A stretch of 64,000 nucleotides of DNA from Carposina sasakii (GCA_014607495.2 CP053154.1:12400001-12464000), one strand, 5' to 3'. Shown: positions 35,150 through 48,200, numbered from the stretch's first letter. Numbers and translations: made by a program. The notes: generated by a model not told the origin, from the sequence alone.

Positions 35150-36988
35150 TCCCAAATAACCTGTAATCCATTGCTGTCTTCAAGCTCAAAGGCCACACAG
35201 GCCCAGTCTGCGCCCGCAGTCTATAGGTCCCTGGGGATGAGACCTTCTTCGTAAGTTTACTATATCTTCTTATATGTAATGTGGGGCTAATCTCCATCAT
35301 GGTGACAGTCATAAAGGCAGCTACATATAATGGTTTAACATTGAGGTTTTTTTGTAGGTAATCCTAATCATGGTCGCTCGTAAGTAGTACCTACTTACAA
35401 TTTTTACATTAACATGTTGAATTTAAAATAATTTAACATAATGGCCGCAAATTTTTGTATATAAAATACGAATATTATAATTTGCACATCTTAGTTTCTT
35501 TTTTAGTAAATGAGACTTAAAACATCAAAATCGTGGCTATACAAATTAGTTATTAAGATATACCTAACGCGGTTGACAAACTTAATTTTGACATCTCATT
35601 TTCGTTTCGAGGAACACCTTACAAACATAAACTTCCTATACACAAACATAAAGTCCTTTTGCTTCTGCAACGATTTGGGGGAAAATCACAATTCTTATTT
35701 TAAAACCTAGCTAGATCCAACATAGCAAATACTTCTGAAATTTGCCCTCCATAACCTCATAGATAAACACGACACAGTATCGGCAGCTCGCAGCAAAATA
35801 TCTCCAGTCCCTTTGGGACTTCGAACCCTCACCAACAGTCGCTATCATATATCCTCTTGTGAGTGAAGGTACCTTATATAAGTTTATAGTTTAGATATAC
35901 TCTGAATTATCTTGCTAATGTGCTTGTGAAAATTGCTTGAAAATATATAAATCACACAGGCTTAGAAGTTGAATGTGCCATCCCAACTAATATTATGAAT
36001 AAGAAAATAAGTTTATTTATTTGTTTGTTAGGTCTTAACCATGGAGAAGAAATAAAAGAGGAGCAGTGGCTAAATATATTTTCATACAAAAAATAGTTTT
36101 CCGTTGAGCGGAGGTGAAGTATGGGACGAGGAGAGCATCCTAACACTGTAGCCCTGCCCATTTACATAGAAACCACCTTGTAGTGACTAGCCCAACTACT
36201 TGCATAAGCGTATAGTTACAGCTACTGCGTTACACACACTGGCCCCTAAGCTCCGCCCCTATCATGACGTCATGGCCTCACGATTGCCACACGACTCAGT
36301 TCATAGTCCCACCTTCTCTTTTATACCTTCACCATCTTCACGCTTAAAAAATCTTCTTAAAATTTCGCATACTCATAGTTGGGAGTATGTACGGAGAAGG
36401 ACAGGCTACATTTTGATCAACATTTGGTATGCTACTATACAGATATCTTATACCATAATACTAGAACATGACCACGAAAAAGCAGGAATAAAGGCATTTT
36501 ACAAGCGAGATTACGCTAAAAAAGTGTAGAGCGACTTCTCGCTTTAACAATGGACACAATCCTGTTTTATAAGAACATGGTTACCCGTCAGGTATTTCGG
36601 AAATATCTTCATAAGTACAATGTGACATAGTGACAAAACTAATGATGATTCCAAGTTTTAAATCACGTGGACATTTATCCCAGCAAAGCAATGGTGTTTG
36701 GGTCGACAACCCTTCAGTATTGAACAAACAAATTAATTAAAAACGCAGATATTGACACCGGACTAATTAAGCCTCTCTTTTGTGTTTATTGTTCTTTCGC
36801 TCAAAAAACATGAAATTAATGGTATATAAATGAATATTTATATTATGATTCAGTATGTTAAAATTATAAAGGGTATATACACAATAACGTTGTATTAAAA
36901 AGTGGCTTTAAGAAAACTGGCAAACGCGAAATGAATAGTAAAAGGTTTTAATTAACACATTTTAAAATTTTATCTTCTATCTATATAT
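35150..36988. other. Intergenic, one unrecognised 109-codon frame
   Basis: The only long frame (36200-36529, plus) encodes a basic 109-residue product without recognisable domain, signal peptide or repeat. It may be chance. The rest has no supportable feature. Confidence 0.4.
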
Positions 36989-37348
36989 ACGGGAAAATTT
37001 TTGACCGTCAACGTTCCCGAAAACTACGGAATCAACTCATCATCACGATTATTTTTCTCCATGGAAGCATACCTGAGAAGTGTCTGGTTTCCAAAATATT
37101 AGGGTCCAAAGTTGAGTAAATAGACTACGTTTTTCTGCATAAATGCACATTGACGCGCGTAGCAAGATTTTTTCAAGAGAAATATTTAATATTTGTCTAT
37201 AAAAAAAACTAACACAAACACTAGACACTATAAATTTCGCCCGATCAAGTAATAAAAAAAATCCCAGCATTTTTTTGGCATAAACTTACTTTATTTGATG
37301 TATAGAGTACGTACCCTTCGTTAAGGGTGGCCACGAAAAACATCCTGT
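36989..37348. mobile_element. Non-autonomous DNA transposon (family M5)
   Basis: Ends with aacatcctgt and matches, in inverse orientation, the copy at 58827-59212: shared blocks include ccatggagaaaaat (inverse), gtccaaagttgagtaaatag, tgacgcgcgtagcaagattt and actataaatttcgcccgat. The ends (acaggatgttttt / accctg) resemble those of families M2 and M3. Confidence 0.65.
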
Positions 37349-38506
37349 ATACAAATAAAATTGTAATAATTACAAAATCTCATATATCTGCACTTACACA
37401 TAACTAATCACATAGTGTGAATGATGCACCGCGCGTAGCCACCATATCACTAGACACTTATTACCAAAATCTATTTTAATACAAAGTCAGGTATGTAAAA
37501 TGTATGAACATTGCGCATTCTCCTTTACTCAGAGTGCAGTTTCTCTTCATATACCCAAGCATCTCAACTCGTCAACAACATCTAAGCTTGGAAACCAAGC
37601 CGAGTACGAACATAACTTTAAGTTGGTGTAAATTTGAAGCCAGGCCTTGTGCGCACACAGCGAACTAATACAAAGATTACACAAGTTGCCGAATAGTTGA
37701 CGTGCTGCACTTAAGCCGGACATAACTAAGTTGTGCAGTAATTGAAAACTGTCCAAGTTCGCAACCAGCCATCGCGTCTAGCTTTTGAGCCAAGACAAAT
37801 ATAGGATAGGTAATATTGGATGAGTGCTTTTGGTAATAAGGATACAGTATGTGGATACAGTCGATGGATTTAAAAATTTACAAACAAAAACAAAAGCAAA
37901 GTACCGCTGAGGGTTGGGGTCTATCCACTCAATCCTCCCTCAAGGGAAATATTAAATTGCCACTAATAATACGAGAGAATCGCTCAAAGGATGTTGATTA
38001 ACAAGAAATAACCTACAAATTACAACTAAGATGGCTGAATATATTCGTTATCGGTGTCGATCTAGGTGATTCTATGGTAGAATTACCAGTTTAATGGTGT
38101 TTCTAAAACGCTTACCGTTTACCCGCACGCCACGTTTCACCTTGTCTGACATCGCTTTTAACTTACCTAAAAGGGCGAGAACCAGCTATCTTTTACATTG
38201 GATATAAATACCGGAATATAAAGTATTCCTGGGGTATCTGTAAAACGTTTTACGTAGGTAATATTTAGGCTGGTTACGAAGTGTTTCTGTTATCTTTGTA
38301 TTGCTAGTTTAGCCGCAAATTCTATAGCAAATATCTATGTTTCTATTGAAATGTATGTACTTAGTATGTATGTCTTTTATTATATGACATAGTAAATTAA
38401 TGAATCCTACAAATATTCAATTAATTCCTGTCATCTTGTGCTGATGCGGGACTTCACAAAGAATAGATCAGCTGCATCTCCTTCCGTGCATGTCGTAACA
38501 GTCAAC
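37349..38506. other. Intergenic, no feature recognised
   Basis: About 1.2 kb between two MITEs. No gene, RNA or repeat could be supported. Confidence 0.45.
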
Positions 38507-38509
38507 TAA

Positions 38510-38747
38510 TGCCTTGATCACACGTACCGAGTAAACGGGCGAGACAGTGAACTCGGCTTAGTGCTCGGTTCGTCTGAACACTTTGGCGAGTGCTCGGCCG
38601 GCCAGAGTGGCAAGGTAACTGTAAGTAACTCGGACCCTGTTCTATTTACTAGGCCGTGTGAGCTACTCGCCCACATCACTGTCTCGTGAATCCGATTTTA
38701 ATCATTTTACTGTGTCGCCCGTTTACTCGGTACGTGTGATCAAGGCA
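38510..38747. mobile_element. MITE with TAA target duplication (family M6)
   Basis: The terminal inverted repeat is about 33 bp: tgccttgatcacacgtaccg then agtaaacgggcga, mirrored at the right end. TAA flanks both sides (38507-38509 and 38748-38750). A TAA or TTA duplication with short inverted ends points to PIF/Harbinger. 238 bp, no transposase. Confidence 0.75.
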
Positions 38748-38749
38748 TA

Positions 38750-38885
38750 AGGAAGCTGAGCATTCTTCCAGGCGATAAGCTAGCAACATGTCACTGTCCC
38801 TGCTATGCTAAGCGTGGCTATGGGATCACTTTTAATATCCTGCAGTTCAGCTAGCGCAGTTAGGGAACATAGCCGTATCTATATG
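38750..38885 (+). mobile_element. Dispersed repeat family C copy
   Basis: Contains ctatgctaagcgtggctatg, ggatcacttttaatatcctg, cagttcagctagcgcagtta and aacatagccgtatctatatg. Related pieces: 41690-41800, 44305-44465, 56400-56570, 59565-59775, 63320-63410. No coding frame. Confidence 0.55.
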
Positions 38886-39239
38886 TACCTATATGTATAT
38901 GATAGTTATTTATTTAGATTTGAACTTTCATACCCTTTTACAAAAAAATAATTAAGTAGGTACCCACCTTAATTTTTATGCTTTGAAATTTGACTATTTT
39001 TAAATTAGGTATATAAAGCTTGTATCACAATAACATTAACACCGATAGTTGTGATTGACCTCTAGTCAAAACATAGCATACGAAATAATTAATATTTGTT
39101 ATGAAATAATACTGAAATGAATTAAACTGCAAAGTTTTACATGTAGAAAATTTATTAATAAAATTTAAAAAAAACACTTACCATGTAAATACATTGAGGG
39201 CAAATACTTGTTTTCAAAATAGTGAGGTTCTAGCTTAAG

Positions 39240-39503
39240 GCATAGAGAAATAAGATGTAGACATAGAGTGCTAATGTCATACTAACAGTTTCGATGCACC
39301 ATTAGACTTTTCGGTGCCTCACAATTCCAGTTCTTGACACTTAGATTGCATTACTATACGTTACAATACATTAGTAATGTAGTACATTGCACTAATAGAA
39401 TCTAAGTGTCAAGGACTGGAATTGTGAGGCACCGAAAAGTCTAATGGTGCATCGAAACAGTTAGTATGACATTAGCACTCTATGACATCTTATTCCTCTA
39501 TGC
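39240..39503. mobile_element. 264-bp near-perfect palindrome, hairpin MITE (family M7)
   Basis: The two arms (about 105 bp each) match almost base for base; for example cgatgcaccattagactttt on the left and aaaagtctaatggtgcatcg on the right, with a loop of about 55 bp. TTAAG flanks both sides (39235-39239 and 39504-39508). The sequence could fold into a very long RNA hairpin if transcribed. TTAA-type flanks recall piggyBac MITEs, but the family is not certain. Confidence 0.8.
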
Positions 39504-39508
39504 TTAAG

Positions 39509-39652
39509 GTCAATTTCAATACTAGAGATCAATAAAGGGATCTCAGATTTTTTATTCCTAGTTTTTTTTTATGAAAACAATTTAAGAAACAATACTTGTA
39601 AAATCTGAGATATGCAAAACATTTCTAAAGATCTGTCGGTTATTGAAATTAG
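39509..39652. mobile_element. Short inverted-repeat element (family M8)
   Basis: Starts gtcaatttcaatactagaga and ends ggttattgaaattagc. A similar segment with the same ends (ccaatttgaatactagagat ... cggttattgaaatt) is at 52685-52810. Both contain tatgaaaacaat and gatatgcaaaa or gaaatatgcaaaa. Confidence 0.6.
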
Positions 39653-40134
39653 CTGTCACATACTTTTTATTTTTCTGTGATGCATTAGCATTATTGCAGT
39701 ACTTTGTCTCACAAAATTAATAGTTGACCAAGTGATAAATGCATTTTAGTTACCATGGCCCCTAATTTATTTTATATTTAGGTAGATAATCTTCTGGTTA
39801 GAATAATGGCCATTCCCTATCGATTGGTCAAGTGACTATACAATAGGCATTACCCTACAGACCTACAGTTTTACTGAAACAGCCTGTCTGCAATGGTTAC
39901 CAAAAGTGCAGCTGTCTCTTAGTCTATAACCAATTTCCTAATAGAATACAATACAGTGCATTGAAGCTTAAATACGACTTGAGATGTTCTCGTTAAGTAG
40001 TTCTTGTTTATATTTCAACTCTAACTTTGCTTAATCAGCATCAGCAGTCCCATGAAGAAAGAGCTAAAATTATGTGACAATCAATATACGCAGAACTGCA
40101 ATCATCAATGCAATTTCGCAGCGCAGTACACACG

Positions 40135-40385
40135 TAGCCTGTAGCAGTCCACTGCTGGACGTAGGCCTCCCCCGGGCCACAAGGCTACTACCATAGGATG
40201 TATTTGAATGACCACGCTGGGCAGGCCGACTGGTTACCACAGTGTGATTTTTTGACTATGTTCACAGGAGGCGCTGCCCGCCCCCCAGAACACTAGGGTA
40301 CCGACGGGCAGACATGGACTGGTACTATTCTACTCTGTCGATTCTACCTATGGCACGTCACTGGCTAATATTTTCCTTCCACTAC
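40135..40385 (+). mobile_element. Dispersed repeat family B copy
   Basis: Landmarks gtccactgctggacgtaggc, gaccacgctgggcaggccga, gtgtgattttttgactatg and gacgggcagacatggactgg. No coding frame. Confidence 0.65.
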
Positions 40386-41513
40386 AGTCTTCTGCTCATC
40401 ATTTGGACAAAGATAGCGCTATTTATATGAAATGTTTAACTGCCGCGCAGTGCAGCCTGCTTTCGACATAATGTGAAGGAATATATTCTCATCGCCATAT
40501 ATATGTCAGTCCTACCCTACTATGTTTAGCGTACATAGTTGACGTAGGTCTGTCAGGTGCATCAACCAGTGATGCACAAGAGTTCACTGACTCCCGCTCA
40601 CGGTCGAAAGTTTTGAAAAAGAACGTATGCTAGTAACTATTTTTGTCGTAATGTTATTTGTAATAATGCCTAAGCGAAATTCAATCACATTTTGAGATTA
40701 TGGCCCTTATCTAAGACTCATGACTACCTAACAAATTTTCGTCACCACAACCATTTTGTTTGAAATACTTAATAAGTTAGTACTTTGTTTGTTTTTGGGT
40801 ACTCGATTGATTGTTTTATTTTTATAACTTGAATTTTATTGTGTTTAATCTGAAGTTGCGAAAAACCGTCTATTGGATTTAATTAATAATTTTCTATACA
40901 TTTTTGTATATTTTATACTATTTCCTTGTAAATTTTGCCCTTTTAACGTCATTGTTCACTTTATCCCAGGTGAATAGTCAACCTCCCCAAGACTGGGGTA
41001 AGTGACCGGTTTTTCTTTTGTACAAAAGCTGGTTTGTACTTCCATAAAGAATCACGTGCTTTTTCCACTATTTCCAAAGCTTAATAGTCAATCTAATAAC
41101 TGTACTTTTTTAAAATAATTAACTGTAAAGAAATAAAAATAGACACCTTAAGTGAAAATTGGTTAACCAACCCCGGTCTCCCCTACATACCTACATGTAG
41201 GTACAGACGTGTCGAGGTATCATAGCAACTGTTCACGGTCGAAAGTTTAAAAACAAAATGCACATTTATCTAATAACTACCTATTTTCGTCACCACAACC
41301 AAATATCACTTCACTCATTTGTCCTCTTCCATTGCCAAATCTGGTAATTAAAACCAAATTCGACATGGCCATTAAGTAGTGACTAAATATAATTCCCGCT
41401 ACGAATCCAATTTACTTTGACTAGTGTTCCTGGATGATTCCGCGGATGCTCGCGCATTGTCACTTAATGTTGGACGGGCTGTGAACAATAAAATACATTA
41501 TTTTAACTAATAA

Positions 41514-41607
41514 GGGTCGGTACACATCTGACGGAAGATGCGTCAAACGGTACACGTTACGCGACTAACAATACGCGACGCATTTTCCGTCAGACATGTA
41601 CCGACCC
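41514..41607. mobile_element. 94-bp MITE with TAA target duplication (family M9)
   Basis: Begins gggtcggtacacatctgacg and ends with the inverse cagacatgtaccgaccc. TAA precedes (41511-41513) and follows it (41608-41610). Confidence 0.75.
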
Positions 41608-41689
41608 TAAGGGGGGTTTATTTCGCTGTTTGTTAAGTAGTTGCTTAGTTAGTAATTGTCTCAAAATCAAAAACCTTGTAACATTATCA

Positions 41690-41800
41690 TTTACATCTAT
41701 GCTACCGCTATGCTAAGCGTGGCTATAGGATCTGCTTTGTGATCCTGATGCAGTTCTGGCTACCCCACTGCAGGAACACAAGTCGTGTTTATATGTACTC
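41690..41800 (+). mobile_element. Dispersed repeat family C copy
   Basis: Contains tatgctaagcgtggctatag, gatcctgatgcagttctggc and ggaacacaagtcgtgtttat. Confidence 0.5.
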
Positions 41801-41991
41801 CTATATGTGTCAAAAACCTATTGGTGAAATAGTCACACCTACCTACTCTAACTCTAATGGTCTCAGATATCCAACAAAAGAGTATTATGTGTGTAGAGTA
41901 GATGTTTGTTTTATCTTTAGGAAAAAAGCCACTGAACTGTTTTTGATGAAACTCGGCAATTAAAAAGCTTATACACCAGAATAGCCTCTGA

Positions 41992-42207
41992 CTAAATATA
42001 TATCCTTTGACAGATATTTCTATATAAGATATAAGTCATAGTGACGGTCTCTCGAACGAAGTTACGTTTATCACCTACAAATCCGGTCGACTTACCAAAC
42101 ATCCTGAGAAGAATCTTCTCGAACCCATGAATGGGGGACTCGAAGGTGACGCACAGCATAAGCGCCAGGCCGAATGTTAGCACTATGTGTGCTATTGTGT
42201 TTGCAAG
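41992..42207 (-). CDS. NRF-like gene, last exon
   Basis: It follows acceptor tcgttacag and opens in phase 0 with [20 protein letters not shown], the final membrane helix of the AT3 fold, then [13 protein letters not shown], a typical closing motif. The stop is tag at 41994-41992. The tail is polar (about 40 residues). Confidence 0.85.
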   Translation of the reverse strand, partial: LANTIAHIVLTFGLALMLCVTFESPIHGFEKILLRMFGKSTGFVGDKRNFVRETVTMTYILYRNICQRIYI

Positions 42208-45200
42208 CTGTAACGAAAAAATATCTATTAGTAAGTACCTTGAATACGATTTTAATCCTGCATGTTTACAAAATAAGATTAGTTTCATTAATACCCATGG
42301 TAACAAGGAAAGCAAAGAGTACTTATAGAGCATGGCATGATTACCATGACCATTTTGATCTAAAAACATTAAACCGAGATACAGTTATCCTTTTATTAGA
42401 AGATAAAGTTGAAATTTATATGATAGAATACGTTTATTTTTTATTTTTATATTGATTAATCATTAATACATATTTTATCGTTTACACCGTTATCTTCATC
42501 TACTGTCCTAATACTACCACTAACATAGACCATGAAACTATATAGACTAAGCAACCACTATCCATATATCGCACCTTCGGTAGAACAAGGGCACAATTGC
42601 GTATTGCAATTTTTGACAATTGTGCCCTTGTTCTACCGAAGGTGCGATATGTGTTGAACAATTACATTGAATAAATGACTAAATAAATTGTAAAATGTTA
42701 TATGTACACTGATTTAAATATTATGATACCAAAAACTGGCATTATGAGTTAAAACTAAGTAGCTAGTTCGCTCGCTCGATAATACTCGAAACAGGTTTTA
42801 GCACATCAGGTTTTACCAAATGGCTTTTGTACAAATTTGTTTATATCTAGCGAGTACAGAATTAAGATGTCCTTCTGTGTCTATCTATATTAGGAGAGAT
42901 TTATCCCATAAATCCTTATTTATTCGTTAGTTACAAAATCATAAGAAAATATACAACGTTAACGCTGTGTGATATCACGCTGTCGCGATGGATACGAGAA
43001 GTACGAGTATCAAACGTTTAACATGGTGTGATTTATTATCAAAGTATCGAGGTGTGATGTGTTGCGTGTTGCGCCAAATTATGAAACCCATAACAACACT
43101 TGTCAATTGGTAGGAAATAACTAGTACACTATGTATGTATCTATATGTTTGTATATGCTATTGTTCGAAGCTACGTCTGCATGATCATAATATTATTTCT
43201 GGATAGTCGTTAACAGATATCACAGAATACGTAAAATATCATCATTAGATATTATAAAACAAAGTCGCTATCCGCTGTCTGTCCTTGTATGCTTAGACCT
43301 TTAAAACTGCGCAGCGGATTTTGATGCGGTTTTTTTTAATAGATAGAATGATTCAAAAGGAAGGTTTATATGTATGTATAACTAGAGACCCGCCCCTGTT
43401 TCGCACGGATGTAAGGCCCGGACTGCACCAAAGCGGAGATAAGACGAGCGGAGAGGGGATGTCGCTGGTCTCATCTCCGCTTTGGTAGAGTCCGGGCCTT
43501 ATGATCTCTCACGTGGACGAAGTCGTGGTCAGCTTCTAATAAAATATATTAACTCACCATAATGAAGAGCGTTAAATGCACAGGATGCCTCAGCTGTCCC
43601 ACATAGTACAGCTCCACGATGCCGTTCATCAGGTAAGCGCAGAACGTTAGCCGAGATATTGGTACGAGGAATTTCCACTTAAATAAATTCGCTAGAATAC
43701 CTGAAACATAATAATAATCCTTTATTATTATCCTTTATTCTGCAGTTCTGTCTACCCTATTTCGGAAACACAGCCGTTTATACATATGTATGCATTCTTT
43801 TTCTTCTTCTTCAGCCTATTGAAGTCCACTGCTGGACGTAGGCCTCCCCCAGGGCATGCCACAAGGCTACTGCCACAGGGGGGTTTTGCCCATAGTGACC
43901 ACGCTGGGCAGGCGGGTTGGTGACCGCAGTGTGATTTTCGGATTATGTTGTCAGTACGGGAGGCGCAGCTGCCCACCTCCCGGAAACATCTATGCATAAT
44001 AATATTTTATTTATCATTAGCTCCAACCCAACTACGTAGCTCTTTTCTTTGAGTTTCCTATGAAATCTGTATGTGTAATAAAACAGCGCACAAAAAATGA
44101 TAATATCATTCTCATCGAAGTAGAATATATTTATTCTGATATATTTTATTATTCTGTGTAATATTTTCTACGAACCAGAAAGTTCGTAAGTTCAAAGAAG
44201 GGAAGTCGCGAGCTTCGCCAATTTCTATTCATACCTTGTAAATTTTTGAAAAATCTGTCTCATGTATATTTTTGGAAAGATAATTTTTTGATCTCCTTCC
44301 ATATGTGTAGTAAGAGTCGACTTAGGAACTCAGGGGGGCGTTCTCTCAAACTATAAACTAGCAACTTGTCTTTGACATCCGGCCCCACTATGCTAAACGT
44401 GGCTATAAGACCTCCTTTGTGATCCTGCTGTTCTGGCAATACACCCGTGTTTATATGTATGTAGTATTTTGAACTTGACCAATCTTGCCTAATAGCAAAT
44501 ACATACATATTGAAATTGTATATACCTAAATCTATAAATTAAGATTAAAGATTCATCATCATCATCTTTAATTTGATGTGTAATAATAGGGTCAATTTCG
44601 GCAGTTACCTAAATCTAAACCTAATTTTAGTCAGGTCTATCTCCTTCCGTTCTTAACATAAATGGCTGAGAGAAAAGGACAGGTAGGACTAATTTAACGT
44701 TTAGGCCTAAGTGTGACTGCCGGAATCGACCATAATACCTACAATATTAACTTACCTCCATTGCCAGTAGCGCAAGCAATAAGCAGCCAGCCATTGGCGA
44801 TGCACCAAGCGATCTTGTGCAGAGAGATGTATGCAGCCGCCTCGATCGGGTTGTAGACATACCACTTCTGGTAAAACACGCTCACTGACACCACGGCTGC
44901 AGTGCCCAGTGTCAGTGACGTCACCCAACCAATGATTTTAACTTTTTTTGTAAGTTGATGGCTGGAAATTTTAATAAAATAGGTTTTTTAGGTAGTTGAT
45001 ATGATGAAATGCCATACATTATTATCAGATAATATTGCCGTGTAGTGTCGGCAGAGTAGAATAGCAAGATTTCCCGCAGATATCGTAAGATAAGATATTC
45101 TATTTTTGTTTATGGCCTTTATGAAAGAGACGCTTGAGAAGGGCAGCATTGCCTTCCGTGATGACAAAAAGTCCGAAAATCACACTCCCCACTCCAGCCG

Positions 45201-48200
45201 GGTTAGCTAGGGATTTAGGGGAATATTCCTCTAAGGTAGTAGCGTTGTGGCGAGTCTACGTTCAGCAGTGGACTATAATAAGGGTGATGTGTGATAATAA
45301 AATAGATACCCAGTAAGTTTTTGTATAATATAGTGTTAAAGATCATGTTAGGTTCAAAAAAGACAAGGAGCTTTTTTTGAAAATATATTGAAATTTTGCA
45401 GCCTATTTGCTAGATACGAGTATAGAATGGATAAAAAAATACTCACTTTTCACTTTGTATCCTATGAAGAATATACGCTGTTAATATTCCCAGGAAATAG
45501 GTAACCATTTTGAAGTGTGTTTTTATGTAGGTTCCTTTGAAGTAGTCATTACTGCTGATATCCGTAAATTCTCTGTAAGATCAAAAAATCTAGATTTGAT
45601 TATAATTTATGAGCTGGTAACTCTGTTACATTGGGTGGGATAGATTGATATAGACGCTAATAGCGGACAATTACTTAACTGGTATTAGTATTAGTTCAAA
45701 CAAATTAACAATGATCACACAAACATGAAAAATAAAGATGTGACTATCATTCTCAAATTTTGTAGATATAGGTTCTCTTAAGTGTGCTATATTTGTAGCA
45801 TTTCGTTTCGCTTTTTGTCCCTAGGGTGACAGACAGAAAAAAAATTGTTCCTTTCCTCAATTGTTTCCTCTTTTCTCTTGTCCTTCTTTTCATTTTAATA
45901 GTGGGACAAATTAAATATTTGGTTCTGATTTTTTCCGATCTTTCACCCTAGGGGGACAAAAAGGGTGACAGATCAGAATATTCCAACAATACATACTTAC
46001 TTAGCAAAATATAACGACGTTGGATCTAACTTCTGGATGTAAGTGATAGCACTGGGTATGATGGCGGTGGCCAGGATACTTCCTCCGAGGAGTATCTTAC
46101 CGAACCGTCTCCAGTGCCACAAGCTGTAGATGTAGATTGGTGCGATGAAGAACATTTGGGTGTCCACCGATAAATACCACGACTGGAACATGCACTGGAA
46201 AAGGAAACAAATCATATTATATCGAGGCATGGAAAGAGTAATATTGTTGTTAGTACGTAGTAGTAGTTGTCGTAAGTTGTATAACAGTATGTGAACAGTA
46301 TTCTGAGCTTTACATATGGCACGTAGATTTTTGACGTTGATTTTGAGAGATAAAACGGTATCTCTCATATTCATATACCATCGTTCACAGACTCTATGAT
46401 TCAAAATTCAGTAGAATATAGGCCGGAACATGTCAAAGATATATTAGCGCTAACACATAACGTAAAATATGTAGTAAACAAAAAAAATAGTTAAAACAAT
46501 AGTTTAAGAGTTACAAGATAACAAATCAAAACTTCTTGAGTGAAATATTTTAATTCATTGTAGATTTTTGTAATCGATATCCAGATTAACCTGACCGGTT
46601 TTTGTGTTACCACATAAACATGTACCTACTATCTTACTAGTATCCAGAATTTAATGTACTGTAAAAAATCTTACCAATTTATCTGTGTTGATGTAGTTGT
46701 TGATATACAGTAAGTTGGCCCACCATGAGTCCAAGCAGCGTTCTTGTTCTAGTTTGATTCGATCTCCCCATAGAGGGCCTTCGCCTGTCTTAGGAAGCCA
46801 AGTCATGTAGAACAGTATTACTACCAAATAGGCTGGAGTCACTCTGAAAATTATAATTTATGGTTACGTTAAGAACATATATATAGTTTACCTATAAATC
46901 ACTAGTATCTAAAATTTAAACAAAAAATCTATATACTAATATATATTATATTATATATTAATATTATAAAGCTGAAGAGTTTGTTTGTTTGTTTGTTTGA
47001 TTGAACGCGCTAATGGAACTACTGGGTCGGTGTTGGATAGTCCATTTATCGATTTAGGCTATATATCATCACAGTGCGACCAATAGGGACGAAGAATTGT
47101 GGAAAAAACGGGGAAAATTATTCAACTTTGGAGACTTCCGTTGCGTGCGCTGCGTAAACGGTTCAAGTTATCCAAAAAATATGTGTGAAAGAATAAAATG
47201 ACGTAGAAATGATATGTTGAAGGTCTAGACTGCCTGATGCAGAACCCTTAGCAGCCCAGCTAAACTTTGAGAGATATGAAAATACCGTCTTGGGAAAAGT
47301 TGCTCAGCATGATAAGCACTTTCTAATAACGTAATAAAATTGAAGGTCTATCTGATGCAGAACCCTTAACAGCCCAGCTAAATTTTGAGAGATATGAAAA
47401 TACCGTCTTAGGAAAAGTTATTCAACATTTTAAAAGAATTCAATTCCCTGTTAAGTTATCTTTTGCTGTAACAATTAATAAATCACAGGGGCAAACGTTT
47501 AAACACGTTGGAATTGACTTACGTCAAGACTGCTTTTCACACGGCCAATTATATGTCGCGTTGTCAAGATCGGGTTGCGGAGAAAATCAGTATGTTCTTC
47601 TGCCACAAGAAAATAAAACAAAAAATATAATTTACGCAGAAGTACTTTAAAATATTTTATTCTGTTTGTTGACGCGGACGAAGTCGCGGGCAACAGCTAT
47701 AATATATGAAGCTATGATTTGGGTAACTTTTATCGGTACGTTTGAAAGGTTCTCTCGTAAAAAAAATTGCGTAGGAGTTTTTGTGACATCGATGGAGACG
47801 TATCTGATTCCCTACATTATTATCTGATCAACAACTTTTGTTGATAATTTTGTAGTTTTGAATATTGTTATTACAAAAATACTTTACCTCAGATACCGGA
47901 ATACCAGAATCGGTATAATATTAACTTTTCCGCTTCGTTTGTCTAACTCCAGTAACAGGAGACGACAGAATAAGAAGGCACTTAGCATCAGAAAAGTATC
48001 TACCAGCAGCGTATTTTGTAAGATTAGAGAAAACAAGGGATTCCGGAGAATCTGAAAAATAAAAAATTATTTCGTTTCTAAACAAATAAGATTTTGTCGG
48101 AAATGTAGGTAGCAATCTTCATCCTATACAGGCTATTCAACTCCGAATCATAGTAATCCTTTAACCGGTAGAATTTTCCCTTCAAATATAAAAAAAATTG

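Noticed and set aside
35088..35312. 74-codon minus-strand frame with SPGTYRLRAQTGPVW
   Set aside because: Partly inside the 149-bp tandem repeat; no family recognised and no splice partners.
36200..36529. 109-codon plus-strand frame
   Set aside because: No recognisable domain, no promoter or splice signals, length within chance for such a window.
47335..47650. Pif1-type helicase as a host gene
   Set aside because: Only the last third is present, between Helitron ends, so it is a transposon remnant.
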